Below, one piece after another: positions 1-5,723 of a stretch of 6,103 nt of DNA. Every line of letters starts with the position of its first letter. The stretch's first letter is position 1. The stretch lies in NCBI GenBank assembly GCA_951800155.1, contig CATOJL010000085.1, positions 1 to 6,103 of the forward strand, given 5' to 3'. The stretch comes from an uncultured Bacilli bacterium. GTDB lineage: Bacteria > Bacillota_I > Bacilli_A > RF39 > UBA660. The translations under genes and the position numbers were made by a program. The notes under the pieces are model-generated. The model had not been told where the DNA came from. It searched no databases and saw nothing but the letters and a program-made list of their open reading frames with translations.

Positions 1-51
1 TCACATTATTATGTTATTTAGTACTTTCAAAATAATCATATTTTTTACACA

Positions 52-81
52 GAAAAAACTTGAATCCTTTATAATTCAAGT
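52..81 (-). terminator. Hairpin with T-tract on the minus strand, candidate intrinsic terminator
   Basis: ACTTGAAT (58-65) and ATTCAAGT (74-81) form a perfect 8-bp stem with an 8-nt loop. Read on the minus strand, the stem is followed at once by six T (58-53). On the plus strand there is no T-run directly after the stem, so the signal points to the minus strand. No convincing minus-strand gene lies to its right, apart from a 13-codon ORF (110-69). It may simply stop antisense transcription, or act as a weak terminator for an unseen gene to the left. Confidence 0.4.
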
Positions 82-160
82 CTCAAGTCCTGTTTTCTAT
101 CTTTATTCATGTTTTTATCCTGAAAAAGAGTTAAAAAGACTAGGCGTTTCTAAAAAAGTA

Positions 161-169
161 TGCTATAAT
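161..169 (+). promoter_or_regulatory. Extended -10 promoter of the small RNA unit
   Basis: TGCTATAAT is a perfect TATAAT (164-169) preceded by TGn, the extended -10 form typical of Gram-positive sigma-A promoters. There is no good -35 box at 16-18 nt spacing, as extended -10 promoters often show. The predicted start is about 175-177, exactly where the 5' strand of the closing stem of the downstream RNA begins. Confidence 0.65.
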
Positions 170-175
170 CCTTAT

Positions 176-337
176 TAGGAGATGGGTATAAAGAAAAACC
201 TACAAATAACGATTTGGGAATCTAATTTAAAGAGGTTGTTGAATACTTAAGTTTACTTAAGAATCCTGAAATCTTTAATGTGATGCCCACCTGGAGGACA
301 GGTTTTGTCGTTATTGCCCATTTCCTAGTTTTTTTTT
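176..337 (+). ncRNA. Candidate structured small RNA of unknown class (about 160 nt)
   Basis: This is an inferred transcript between an extended -10 promoter and a run of nine T (329-337). Its ends pair: 175-188 with 315-328 gives 14 bp including three G-U pairs. Inside lie ATAACGA/TCGTTAT (206-212/308-314), TGGG/CCCA (215-218/286-289), TTAAAGA/TCTTTAA (227-233/272-278), a CTTAAG-TTTA-CTTAAG hairpin (246-261) and ACCTG-GAGGA-CAGGT (289-303). AAAACCT (195-201) can also pair fully with AGGTTTT (300-306), which would make a pseudoknot with 206-212/308-314 or an alternative to the 289-303 hairpin. A long rod with paired ends and a small hairpin on the 3' side resembles 6S RNA in outline. However, I recognise no 6S, SRP, tmRNA, T-box or known riboswitch consensus, so the class is open. 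A ftsK leader/attenuator role is the main alternative. Only a 22-codon ORF (182-250) lies inside, with no spacing from its GGAG, so it is unlikely to be translated. Confidence 0.55.
315..337 (+). terminator. 3' strand of the RNA closing stem plus T9, probable terminator of the small RNA
   Basis: The 3' strand of the end-joining stem (315-328) runs directly into nine T (329-337). No strong local hairpin precedes the T-run, so termination would depend on the long-range stem with 175-188. The T-run also occupies the -35 region of the ftsK promoter. Confidence 0.45.
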
Positions 338-348
338 GTCTAAAAATA

Positions 349-357
349 TGTTATAAT
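349..357 (+). promoter_or_regulatory. Extended -10 promoter of ftsK
   Basis: TGTTATAAT is a perfect TATAAT (352-357) with an upstream TGn. The -35 region falls in the T-run, with no recognisable TTGACA. The predicted start near 363-365 leaves a leader of about 20 nt before the ATG at 383. Sequence around this box (TCTAAAAA...TATG-TATAATC...TATTA) closely resembles that around the small RNA promoter at 161-169. Confidence 0.7.
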
Positions 358-382
358 CTCTATTAAGAATGGTGGCGGTTGT

Positions 383-2641
383 ATGGCAAAAAAGAAAGCA
401 AGAAAAGAAGTAAAAAAAGAGCCAAACAATTATGTTTTTGAACTTGCAGGATTTATTCTTATCTTAGTTTCAATTGTAGGATTTATGAATGCAGGTATTG
501 TAGGAAGATTTATTAAAAGCTTTGCAACCTTTTTAGCTGGTACTTGGTATGCAATTGTTTTTTTAGGAGCAATTGTTGTGGGTATTTATATGATGATTAA
601 GCGAAAAAAGCCAGATTTCATTACTGCTAAATTGGTGGGACTTTATATTTTTATTATTGGCATTTTACTCGCTTCTCATCTGAACTATTTGAAAAATAAT
701 GATTTGAAAGGTTTTGATGTGATTACAGAAACAGTCAATAATTTTATGGTGTCTAGTGGAAATGCCAATGCGAATTTGTGTGGAGGAATCATTGGCGCCT
801 CTTTTGCGACTCTTTTTGTATATCTTTTTGATTTTGAAGGAACAGCGGTAGCCATATGGGCTTTATTGGTTTGTGGTATGGTTATGTTTACAGGGGTTTC
901 TTTGATCGATTGCCTTAAGAAAATGGGAAAGAAAATTAAAGATACTACACCAAAATTAAAGAAAGAACCAAAAATGAAAGAGGATAAAGAAACTGTTTTA
1001 GTAAAAGAAGAAAAAGAGGAAGAAGATAGTGGTGAAGTGGAGAATGAAAGGGTTATCGTATCTTCTGTTGATGCCCTCATTCAATTAGCCGATAAAGTAC
1101 CTGTTCAAAAAGAAGAAGAACCTCATGAAGAAGTGATCCAAGACCGAGAAGATAGTATTACGGAAATCATGGAAGAAAATTTAGAAGAGAAGCCAAAGAA
1201 ATATAAGTTACCACCAATGAGTTTGCTTACTAAAAATACAAAAAAGCAAATGGGGGAAACAAAAGAAACAATAACGCATAATGTAGAAACATTGGAAAGA
1301 GTTCTAGGGGACTTTGGAGTTGTAGGACGTGTAGTTGCTATTAATCCGGGACCTAGTGTAACCCAATACGAGTTAGAGGTAAAATCAGGAACCAAATTGA
1401 GCAAGGTTTCTGGATTAAATAAAGAAGTGGCTCTGGCTCTTGCAGCTAAGGATGTTCGTATTGAAGCACCAATTCCGGGGAAGTCGACCATAGGAATTGA
1501 AATTCCAAACAAGCAAACCATTATGGTGAGTGTTCGTGAAATTTTAGAGACAGTGCCCGAAAAAGACAAGGATGCGAAACTATTAGCTGTTTTAGGGAAA
1601 GACATTATGGGAAAACCATGGTACTGTCAAATTAATAAAACACCACACATGTTAGTTGCAGGTTCAACAGGAAGTGGAAAGTCAGTCTGTATTAATAGTT
1701 TCATCGTATCCTTATTAATGCGTGCGAAACCAGAAGAAGTTAAATTGATTTTGGTGGACCCTAAAAAAGTGGAATTTTCTATGTATAATGGGGTACCCCA
1801 TTTATTAGCGCCTGTTGTAACGGATCCAAAGAAGGCGAACATTGCTTTAAAGAAAATTGTAGTAGAAATGGAAAGACGTTATGAAGTATTTTCGGAGAGT
1901 GGAACCAAAAATATTGAGGGGTATAACAAATATGTTGAGGAACAAAATAAAGAACGTAGTGAAAAATTAAGAACACTTCCTTATATTGTCGTTATTATTG
2001 ATGAACTTGCGGACTTAATGTTAGTAGCTGCGAAAGAAGTAGAGGATTCTATCATGCGCATTACACAGATGGCTAGAGCAGCTGGAATTCATTTAATTGT
2101 TGCTACACAAAGACCTTCTACAGATGTTATTACAGGAGTTGTTAAATCAAATATTCCATGTCGTATTTCCTTTGCTGTATCCTCCGCTATTGACTCTAGA
2201 ACGATTTTAGATAGGATTGGGGCTGAAAAACTCTTAGGAAAAGGAGATATGTTATATAAACCACAAGATGAAAATATTCCAACTCGTATTCAAGGAACTT
2301 TTATTACAGATGAAGAGATAAAAAAAGTTGTTGATTTTACAATTGCACAGCAGAAAGCGAAATATGATGAAACATTACTTATGGATACCGAAGAGATGAA
2401 TGCAACAACTATGGTAGAAGAGCAAGATGCATCGGAGGAACCTCTTTATAATGAAATTGTCGAGTTTGTTACGCAACAACAAAAAGCGAGTACTTCCCTT
2501 TTACAAAGGAGGTTTCGTCTAGGGTATAATCGCGCGGCAAGAGCGATTGATCTATTAGAGGAACGAGGTATTATTGGACCACAGAATGGATCGAAGCCTA
2601 GAGAAGTTTTCACACAAGTAGATGGTGAAGGGGAGGAATAA
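383..2641 (+). CDS. ftsK: DNA translocase FtsK/SpoIIIE
   Basis: A membrane-anchored, ATP-driven DNA pump of 752 aa that clears and segregates chromosome ends at the division septum; in spore formers the homologue SpoIIIE packs DNA into the forespore. The basic N-terminus (residues 2-12) is followed by five hydrophobic stretches (about 20-40, 50-72, 83-103, 132-149, 153-175). The family normally has four membrane segments, and a cytoplasmic motor needs an even number, so one stretch may not span. A K/E-rich linker of about 100 residues (180-280) leads to the RecA-like motor: Walker A GSTGSGKS (427-434), the Firmicute-like stretch GVPHLLAPVVTDPKKA, and Walker B VVIIDE (536-541). The C-terminal winged-helix gamma domain (about 690-750, with GYNRAARAIDLLEERG from 714) reads polar DNA motifs. 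Start: ATG with GGTGG 7 nt upstream. The gene is complete and intact. FtsK versus SpoIIIE cannot be decided from sequence alone. Confidence 0.97.
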   Translation: MAKKKARKEVKKEPNNYVFELAGFILILVSIVGFMNAGIVGRFIKSFATFLAGTWYAIVFLGAIVVGIYMMIKRKKPDFITAKLVGLYIFIIGILLASHLNYLKNNDLKGFDVITETVNNFMVSSGNANANLCGGIIGASFATLFVYLFDFEGTAVAIWALLVCGMVMFTGVSLIDCLKKMGKKIKDTTPKLKKEPKMKEDKETVLVKEEKEEEDSGEVENERVIVSSVDALIQLADKVPVQKEEEPHEEVIQDREDSITEIMEENLEEKPKKYKLPPMSLLTKNTKKQMGETKETITHNVETLERVLGDFGVVGRVVAINPGPSVTQYELEVKSGTKLSKVSGLNKEVALALAAKDVRIEAPIPGKSTIGIEIPNKQTIMVSVREILETVPEKDKDAKLLAVLGKDIMGKPWYCQINKTPHMLVAGSTGSGKSVCINSFIVSLLMRAKPEEVKLILVDPKKVEFSMYNGVPHLLAPVVTDPKKANIALKKIVVEMERRYEVFSESGTKNIEGYNKYVEEQNKERSEKLRTLPYIVVIIDELADLMLVAAKEVEDSIMRITQMARAAGIHLIVATQRPSTDVITGVVKSNIPCRISFAVSSAIDSRTILDRIGAEKLLGKGDMLYKPQDENIPTRIQGTFITDEEIKKVVDFTIAQQKAKYDETLLMDTEEMNATTMVEEQDASEEPLYNEIVEFVTQQQKASTSLLQRRFRLGYNRAARAIDLLEERGIIGPQNGSKPREVFTQVDGEGEE

Positions 2642-2645
2642 CTTT

Positions 2646-2677
2646 AAAAATCCTACATATAGTTTAGTAGGGTTTTT
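2646..2677 (+). terminator. Terminator-like hairpin between ftsK and the amidotransferase gene
   Basis: AAAAATCCTAC (2646-2656) pairs with GTAGGGTTTTT (2667-2677) to give 11 bp including one G-U, with a 10-nt loop. The last five T lie within the stem. It starts 4 nt after the ftsK stop, and its last base touches the AGGTGA ribosome binding site of the next gene (2678-2683). It could end ftsK transcripts, attenuate read-through, or shape the 5' end of the next gene's mRNA. No clear promoter for the next gene is seen between the two. Confidence 0.6.
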
Positions 2678-2687
2678 AGGTGATGAA

Positions 2688-3269
2688 ATGAAAATAGGAG
2701 TTATTTTAAGACCTGTGGATGACAGGTATACATTGAATAGAGAAATCGAGGAAGTGATTGCATATTATGGAGGGAATGTAGTTGGAATTACGCGTTATAA
2801 TGAGGAATTACTAGAGAGTTTGGATGGGGCTATTTTACAGGGGGGAGAAGAGTATACCCAAACTGATTTAGATATTTTAACTTTTCTTTATAAAAGAGAT
2901 ATTCCAACATTAGGCATCTGCCTAGGAATGCAAACAATGGGTGTTTTGTTCCATGGCGAATTGGAAGAAGTAGAGAATCATTTCCTTTTAGGGGAAGGTG
3001 AACATACCGTTTTAGTAAATAAGGATTCTAAATTTTATGGATTTGTTCGTTCAGAAGAATTTTTAGTAAATAGTCGTCATCATGAAGTCTTAACAACAAC
3101 AAAAATGGATATTGTTGGTGTAACAGAGGATGGTAGGATTGAAGTAATCGAAGATAAAAAGAAAAAATTTTTCCTAGGCGTACAATGGCATCCAGAAACC
3201 AATTTTTTAAACAAAGAATTATCTAAATCATTGTTCACTGCTTTTTTTGAAACAGTTAGGAATCCCTAA
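2688..3269 (+). CDS. Class I glutamine amidotransferase / peptidase C26 family hydrolase
   Basis: A 193-residue protein of the triad (Cys-His-Glu) amidotransferase fold, closest in motifs to gamma-glutamyl-gamma-aminobutyrate hydrolases (PuuD-like), which cleave gamma-glutamyl amide bonds. Visible motifs are the oxyanion-loop LQGGEEY (Gly52-Gly53), nucleophile elbow GICLGMQ with Cys78, the family-typical VNSRHHE (His131-His132), and WHPE with His168 and Glu170. All three catalytic residues are present. It is clearly shorter than typical PuuD proteins (about 235-255 aa). I chose ATG 2688 because AGGTGA lies 4 nt upstream and homology-like sequence (MKIGVILRP) starts there. An in-frame ATG at 2622 would overlap the end of ftsK and translate the hairpin. 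No partner synthetase domain is nearby, so it probably acts alone in the cytoplasm. The substrate is unknown; other members act on gamma-glutamyl-polyamines or folate-like conjugates. Confidence 0.85.
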   Translation: MKIGVILRPVDDRYTLNREIEEVIAYYGGNVVGITRYNEELLESLDGAILQGGEEYTQTDLDILTFLYKRDIPTLGICLGMQTMGVLFHGELEEVENHFLLGEGEHTVLVNKDSKFYGFVRSEEFLVNSRHHEVLTTTKMDIVGVTEDGRIEVIEDKKKKFFLGVQWHPETNFLNKELSKSLFTAFFETVRNP

Positions 3270-3280
3270 TTGTTTTTGTT
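3250..3280 (+). terminator. Intrinsic terminator of the amidotransferase gene
   Basis: AAACAGTTAGG (3250-3260) pairs with CCTAATTGTTT (3265-3275) to give 11 bp including one G-U, with the tetraloop AATC. It continues into a T-rich tail (3273-3280 and beyond). The stop codon TAA (3267-3269) is inside the 3' arm, so terminator and coding end overlap. This separates the gene from the heat-shock unit downstream. Confidence 0.75.
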
Positions 3281-3375
3281 ATTTATTTCAAGATAAGATA
3301 TCCTTTTTTGTGTTTGTTATAGGGTTTTAAGGAAATACTATTTATGAGGGACATGCGGAGCAAAGAATATATGCG

Positions 3376-3402
3376 TTAGCACTCATCCTTGACAAGTGCT
3401 AA
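3376..3402 (+). promoter_or_regulatory. CIRCE operator (HrcA binding site)
   Basis: TTAGCACTC (3376-3384), a 9-nt spacer, then AAGTGCTAA (3394-3402). The CIRCE consensus is TTAGCACTC-N9-GAGTGCTAA: the left arm is perfect and the right arm differs at its first base only. CIRCE is the operator of the heat-shock repressor HrcA. It overlaps the -35 box of the clpB promoter, so bound HrcA should block RNA polymerase. Confidence 0.95.
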
Positions 3403-3417
3403 AATAGATGATAAAAT
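3389..3417 (+). promoter_or_regulatory. Sigma-A promoter of clpB
   Basis: TTGACA (3389-3394), a 17-nt spacer, and TAAAAT (3412-3417) match the vegetative consensus at 6/6 and 5/6. The -35 box is embedded in the CIRCE operator. Transcription should start near 3424, giving a leader of about 46 nt. Confidence 0.9.
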
Positions 3418-3440
3418 GAATATATTGCATGAGGAAATAT

Positions 3441-3464
3441 CCTGTTTTTTATATAGAGGAGGGG
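3441..3464 (+). promoter_or_regulatory. Leader hairpin covering the clpB ribosome binding site, candidate RNA thermometer
   Basis: The ribosome binding site AGAGGAGGGG (3455-3464) can pair with the six U just upstream (3445-3450, three A-U and three G-U pairs, AUAU loop). Past one G/G mismatch, it can also pair with CCU (3441-3443). This weak helix over a Shine-Dalgarno resembles fourU-type thermometers. The role is inferred. A competing small hairpin AGGA-AATA-TCCT (3432-3443) exists. Confidence 0.35.
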
Positions 3465-3469
3465 TTTAT

Positions 3470-5566
3470 ATGAACTTAGGAAATATAAACAATACAGAAG
3501 AGAATGTATTAGAAAAGTATGGACGTGATATTACAGCCTTTGCTCGGGAGGGAAAAATTGACCCTGTGATTGGAAGAGAAGAGGAAGTTAGAAGTATTAC
3601 CCGAATTTTATCTAGAAAGACAAAAAACAATCCTGTTTTAATTGGAGAAGCAGGTGTTGGAAAAACGGCAATTGTGGAAGGACTTGCTACTCGTATTGTA
3701 AAAGGTGATGTCCCAACAAGTTTAAAGGAGAAAACCATTTGGGAATTAGATATGGGTTCTTTAATTGCTGGGGCTAAATATCGCGGTGAATTTGAAGAAC
3801 GTTTGAAAGCTGTTTTGAAAAAAATAAAGGAATCGGATGGTTCTATTATTGTTTTCATTGATGAAATTCACATGATTGTAGGTAGTGGAGCAGAAGGGGC
3901 TGTGGACTGTGCGAATATGTTAAAACCAATGCTAGCTCGCGGAGAAATTAAATTAATTGGGGCGACAACCTTAAATGAATATCGCAAATTTATTGAAAAA
4001 GATGGAGACTTAGAAAGACGTTTTCAAAAAGTACAAGTCCAAGAACCCAATGTTTTGGACACGATCACTATGCTTAGAGGATTAAAACCTCGATTAGAAG
4101 TTTTTCATGGTGTAACGATTAAAGATAAGGCTTTGATTAGTGCTGCGACTTTGTCGGATCGCTACATTACAGACCGTTTTTTACCAGATAAGGCCATTGA
4201 TTTAATTGATGAGGCTTGTGCAACGATCAAAGTGCAGATGGATTCTGTGCCAGAAGAATTAGATCAATTGATGCGAAACATTATGCGTTTACAAATCGAA
4301 AGCGAAGCCATAAAAAAAGATAAAGATGAACTAAGTAGAAAACGTTTTCTAGAATTGAAAGAACAGATTGCTACACTAAAACAAGAAGAGGCAGAACTAA
4401 AAAGTGCTTGGGAAGAAGAGAAAACGATCAATGATGCCATCAATGCTAAAAAAGAAGAAATTGAAAAGACGAATTTTAAATTAGAACAAGCAGAAAACAA
4501 TTATGATTTAGAAGTAGCTGCAAAATTAAGACATGGAACGTTACCAAGACTTGAGAAAGAATTAGAGGAATTAAAACAAAAAGATACTTCTAAAATTTTG
4601 AGTGATACAGTGGATGAAGAACAAATTTGTGAAGTAATTTCCAAATGGACAAAAATTCCAGTTGCTAAATTAGTAGGGGGAGAAAAAGAAAAACTTCTTC
4701 ATTTAGAAGAAAATATGCAGAAGAGAGTCAAAGGGCAAAACGAAGCTTTAAAACTTGTTGCCGATGCGATTATTCGGGCGAGAGCTGGAATAAAAGATCC
4801 AACAAAACCAATCGGTTCTTTTATCTTTCTAGGACCTACAGGTGTTGGAAAAACAGAAGTTGCAAAAACGTTAGCAGAAGAACTTTTTGATGATGAAAGA
4901 CATATGGTACGTATTGATATGAGTGAATATATGGAAGCACATTCTGTAGCACGACTTGTTGGTTCGCCTCCAGGATATGTCGGATATGATGAGGGAGGAC
5001 AATTGACAGAAGCCATTCGGCGAAACCCTTATAGCATTGTTTTGTTTGATGAAATTGAAAAAGCACATAAAGATGTTTTAAATATTTTATTACAAATCCT
5101 AGATGATGGTAGAATTACAGATGCACAAGGAAGAACCGTTGATTTTAAAAATACAATTATTATTATGACTTCTAATTTAGGAAGTGAACATATTTTAGAA
5201 AAACAGGAAGAAGAAGTTATGAATGTATTAAAGATGCATTTTAAACCTGAATTTTTAAATCGAATTGATGAGATTATTTTATTTAAAGCATTATCAAAAG
5301 AGATTGTCTATGAAATTTTAGATAAAATCATAGAAGAAATAGAAAATCGCCTAGAAGATAAGAGAATTCCTATTGTCTTAACAGATCAGGCAAGAGAAAA
5401 AATACTAGCAGAGTCTTATGATGAAGTGTATGGAGCTCGTCCTGTTCGAAGGTATGTTTCAAAAAACATTGAAACTTTATTAGCACAAGCATTATTGGAA
5501 GATAAAATACAGATGGATCATGCTGTTACAATTGATGTAGATAAGGAAAAATTTATTCTAAAATAA
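3470..5566 (+). CDS. clpB: Chaperone ClpB, form lacking the N-terminal domain
   Basis: A 698-residue AAA+ disaggregase that threads aggregated proteins through a hexameric ring with DnaK/DnaJ/GrpE. NBD1: Walker A GEAGVGKT (59-66), pore loop KYRG (103-106), Walker B VFIDE (128-132), and GATTLNEYRK. A long charged coiled-coil middle domain (about 262-385) marks it as ClpB rather than ClpC/ClpE. NBD2: Walker A GPTGVGKT (455-462), pore loop GYVG (502-505), Walker B VLFDE (524-528), arginine finger in FLNRIDE, and sensor 2 GARPVRR. No ClpP-binding IGF/IGL loop is visible. Full-length ClpB is about 860 aa; here only about 12 residues precede LEKYGRDIT, so the N-domain is absent, as in mycoplasma ClpB and the short ClpB isoform of E. 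coli. Start: ATG with GGAGG 7 nt upstream; an upstream TTG (3389) lies inside the promoter and is rejected. Controlled by CIRCE/HrcA as a single-gene unit. Confidence 0.96.
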   Translation: MNLGNINNTEENVLEKYGRDITAFAREGKIDPVIGREEEVRSITRILSRKTKNNPVLIGEAGVGKTAIVEGLATRIVKGDVPTSLKEKTIWELDMGSLIAGAKYRGEFEERLKAVLKKIKESDGSIIVFIDEIHMIVGSGAEGAVDCANMLKPMLARGEIKLIGATTLNEYRKFIEKDGDLERRFQKVQVQEPNVLDTITMLRGLKPRLEVFHGVTIKDKALISAATLSDRYITDRFLPDKAIDLIDEACATIKVQMDSVPEELDQLMRNIMRLQIESEAIKKDKDELSRKRFLELKEQIATLKQEEAELKSAWEEEKTINDAINAKKEEIEKTNFKLEQAENNYDLEVAAKLRHGTLPRLEKELEELKQKDTSKILSDTVDEEQICEVISKWTKIPVAKLVGGEKEKLLHLEENMQKRVKGQNEALKLVADAIIRARAGIKDPTKPIGSFIFLGPTGVGKTEVAKTLAEELFDDERHMVRIDMSEYMEAHSVARLVGSPPGYVGYDEGGQLTEAIRRNPYSIVLFDEIEKAHKDVLNILLQILDDGRITDAQGRTVDFKNTIIIMTSNLGSEHILEKQEEEVMNVLKMHFKPEFLNRIDEIILFKALSKEIVYEILDKIIEEIENRLEDKRIPIVLTDQAREKILAESYDEVYGARPVRRYVSKNIETLLAQALLEDKIQMDHAVTIDVDKEKFILK

Positions 5567-5572
5567 GAAAAG

Positions 5573-5604
5573 AAAATGCATAGAGAAAGAACTATGTATT
5601 TTTT
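5573..5604 (+). terminator. Intrinsic terminator of clpB
   Basis: AAAATGCATAG (5573-5583) pairs with CTATGTATTTT (5592-5602) to give 11 bp including one G-U, with an 8-nt purine loop and a six-T run (5599-5604). It starts 6 nt after the clpB stop codon. Confidence 0.85.
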
Positions 5605-5636
5605 ATGGTATTATGTATTTTCTATGTAGTAACCCA

Positions 5637-5690
5637 TATAATAAACAACTGTAATAATAAAATGTTTTCGTTCAAAATTTATTTTATAGT
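5637..5690 (+). promoter_or_regulatory. Candidate -10 boxes for the MazG-like gene
   Basis: Two -10 candidates lie in the 136-bp gap after the clpB terminator: a perfect TATAAT (5637-5642) and TATAGT (5685-5690). Neither has a convincing TTGACA at 16-18 nt, nor a TGn extension. The second would start transcription near 5697, just before the inverted repeat. The gene needs its own promoter because clpB ends in a strong terminator, but which box is used is undecided. Confidence 0.35.
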
Positions 5691-5700
5691 TAGAAAAAAT

Positions 5701-5723
5701 GGTTACTTTGTGGTAAAGTAATC
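5701..5723 (+). repeat. Inverted repeat before the MazG-like gene, operator or leader hairpin
   Basis: GGTTACTTT (5701-5709) and AAAGTAATC (5715-5723) pair over 9 bp (one G-U) around the spacer GTGGT. The perfect core TTACTTT/AAAGTAA has dyad symmetry. It lies between the likely promoter and the ribosome binding site (5728-5733). It has no following T-run, so it is not a terminator. It matches no operator I know. Confidence 0.5.

Noticed and set aside
2..178. Open reading frame of about 58 codons on the plus strand running in from the window edge (ATG at 11)
   Set aside because: It has no ribosome binding site at the ATG and a composition rich in F, Y, I and C with no recognisable motif. It runs through the 52-81 hairpin and the extended -10 promoter. 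An AT-rich chance frame is more likely, though a partial gene end cannot be fully excluded.
182..250. 22-codon ORF inside the small RNA, possible leader peptide
   Set aside because: The GGAG motif touches the ATG with no spacing, and the ORF lies within strongly paired RNA. No amino-acid run suggests attenuation.
685..1842. Several minus-strand open frames of 70-160 codons opposite ftsK
   Set aside because: They are antisense shadows of a well-supported FtsK coding frame, with low-complexity S/F/T-rich translations and no family motifs.
2622..2687. Upstream in-frame ATG for the amidotransferase gene
   Set aside because: It would overlap the ftsK end and translate the terminator hairpin. ATG 2688 has a proper AGGTGA and begins at the conserved first beta strand.
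3290..3309. Second weak terminator after the amidotransferase gene (AAGATA-AGA-TATCCTT then T-run)
   Set aside because: The stem is only 6 bp with a bulged C and a 3-nt loop. The hairpin at 3250-3280 explains termination better.
3270..3375. Possible CtsR operator or second promoter before CIRCE
   Set aside because: No GGTCAAA-type heptad repeats are present. TATAGG near 3319 matches the -10 consensus poorly and lacks a -35 box.
3389..3469. Upstream TTG start giving a 725-residue ClpB
   Set aside because: The TTG is the first half of the -35 box inside CIRCE and lies upstream of the transcription start. The extra 27 residues do not resemble a ClpB N-domain.
5016..5068. Minus-strand open frames opposite clpB
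   Set aside because: They are shadows of the ClpB NBD2 coding frame, with no ribosome binding site and no recognisable domain.
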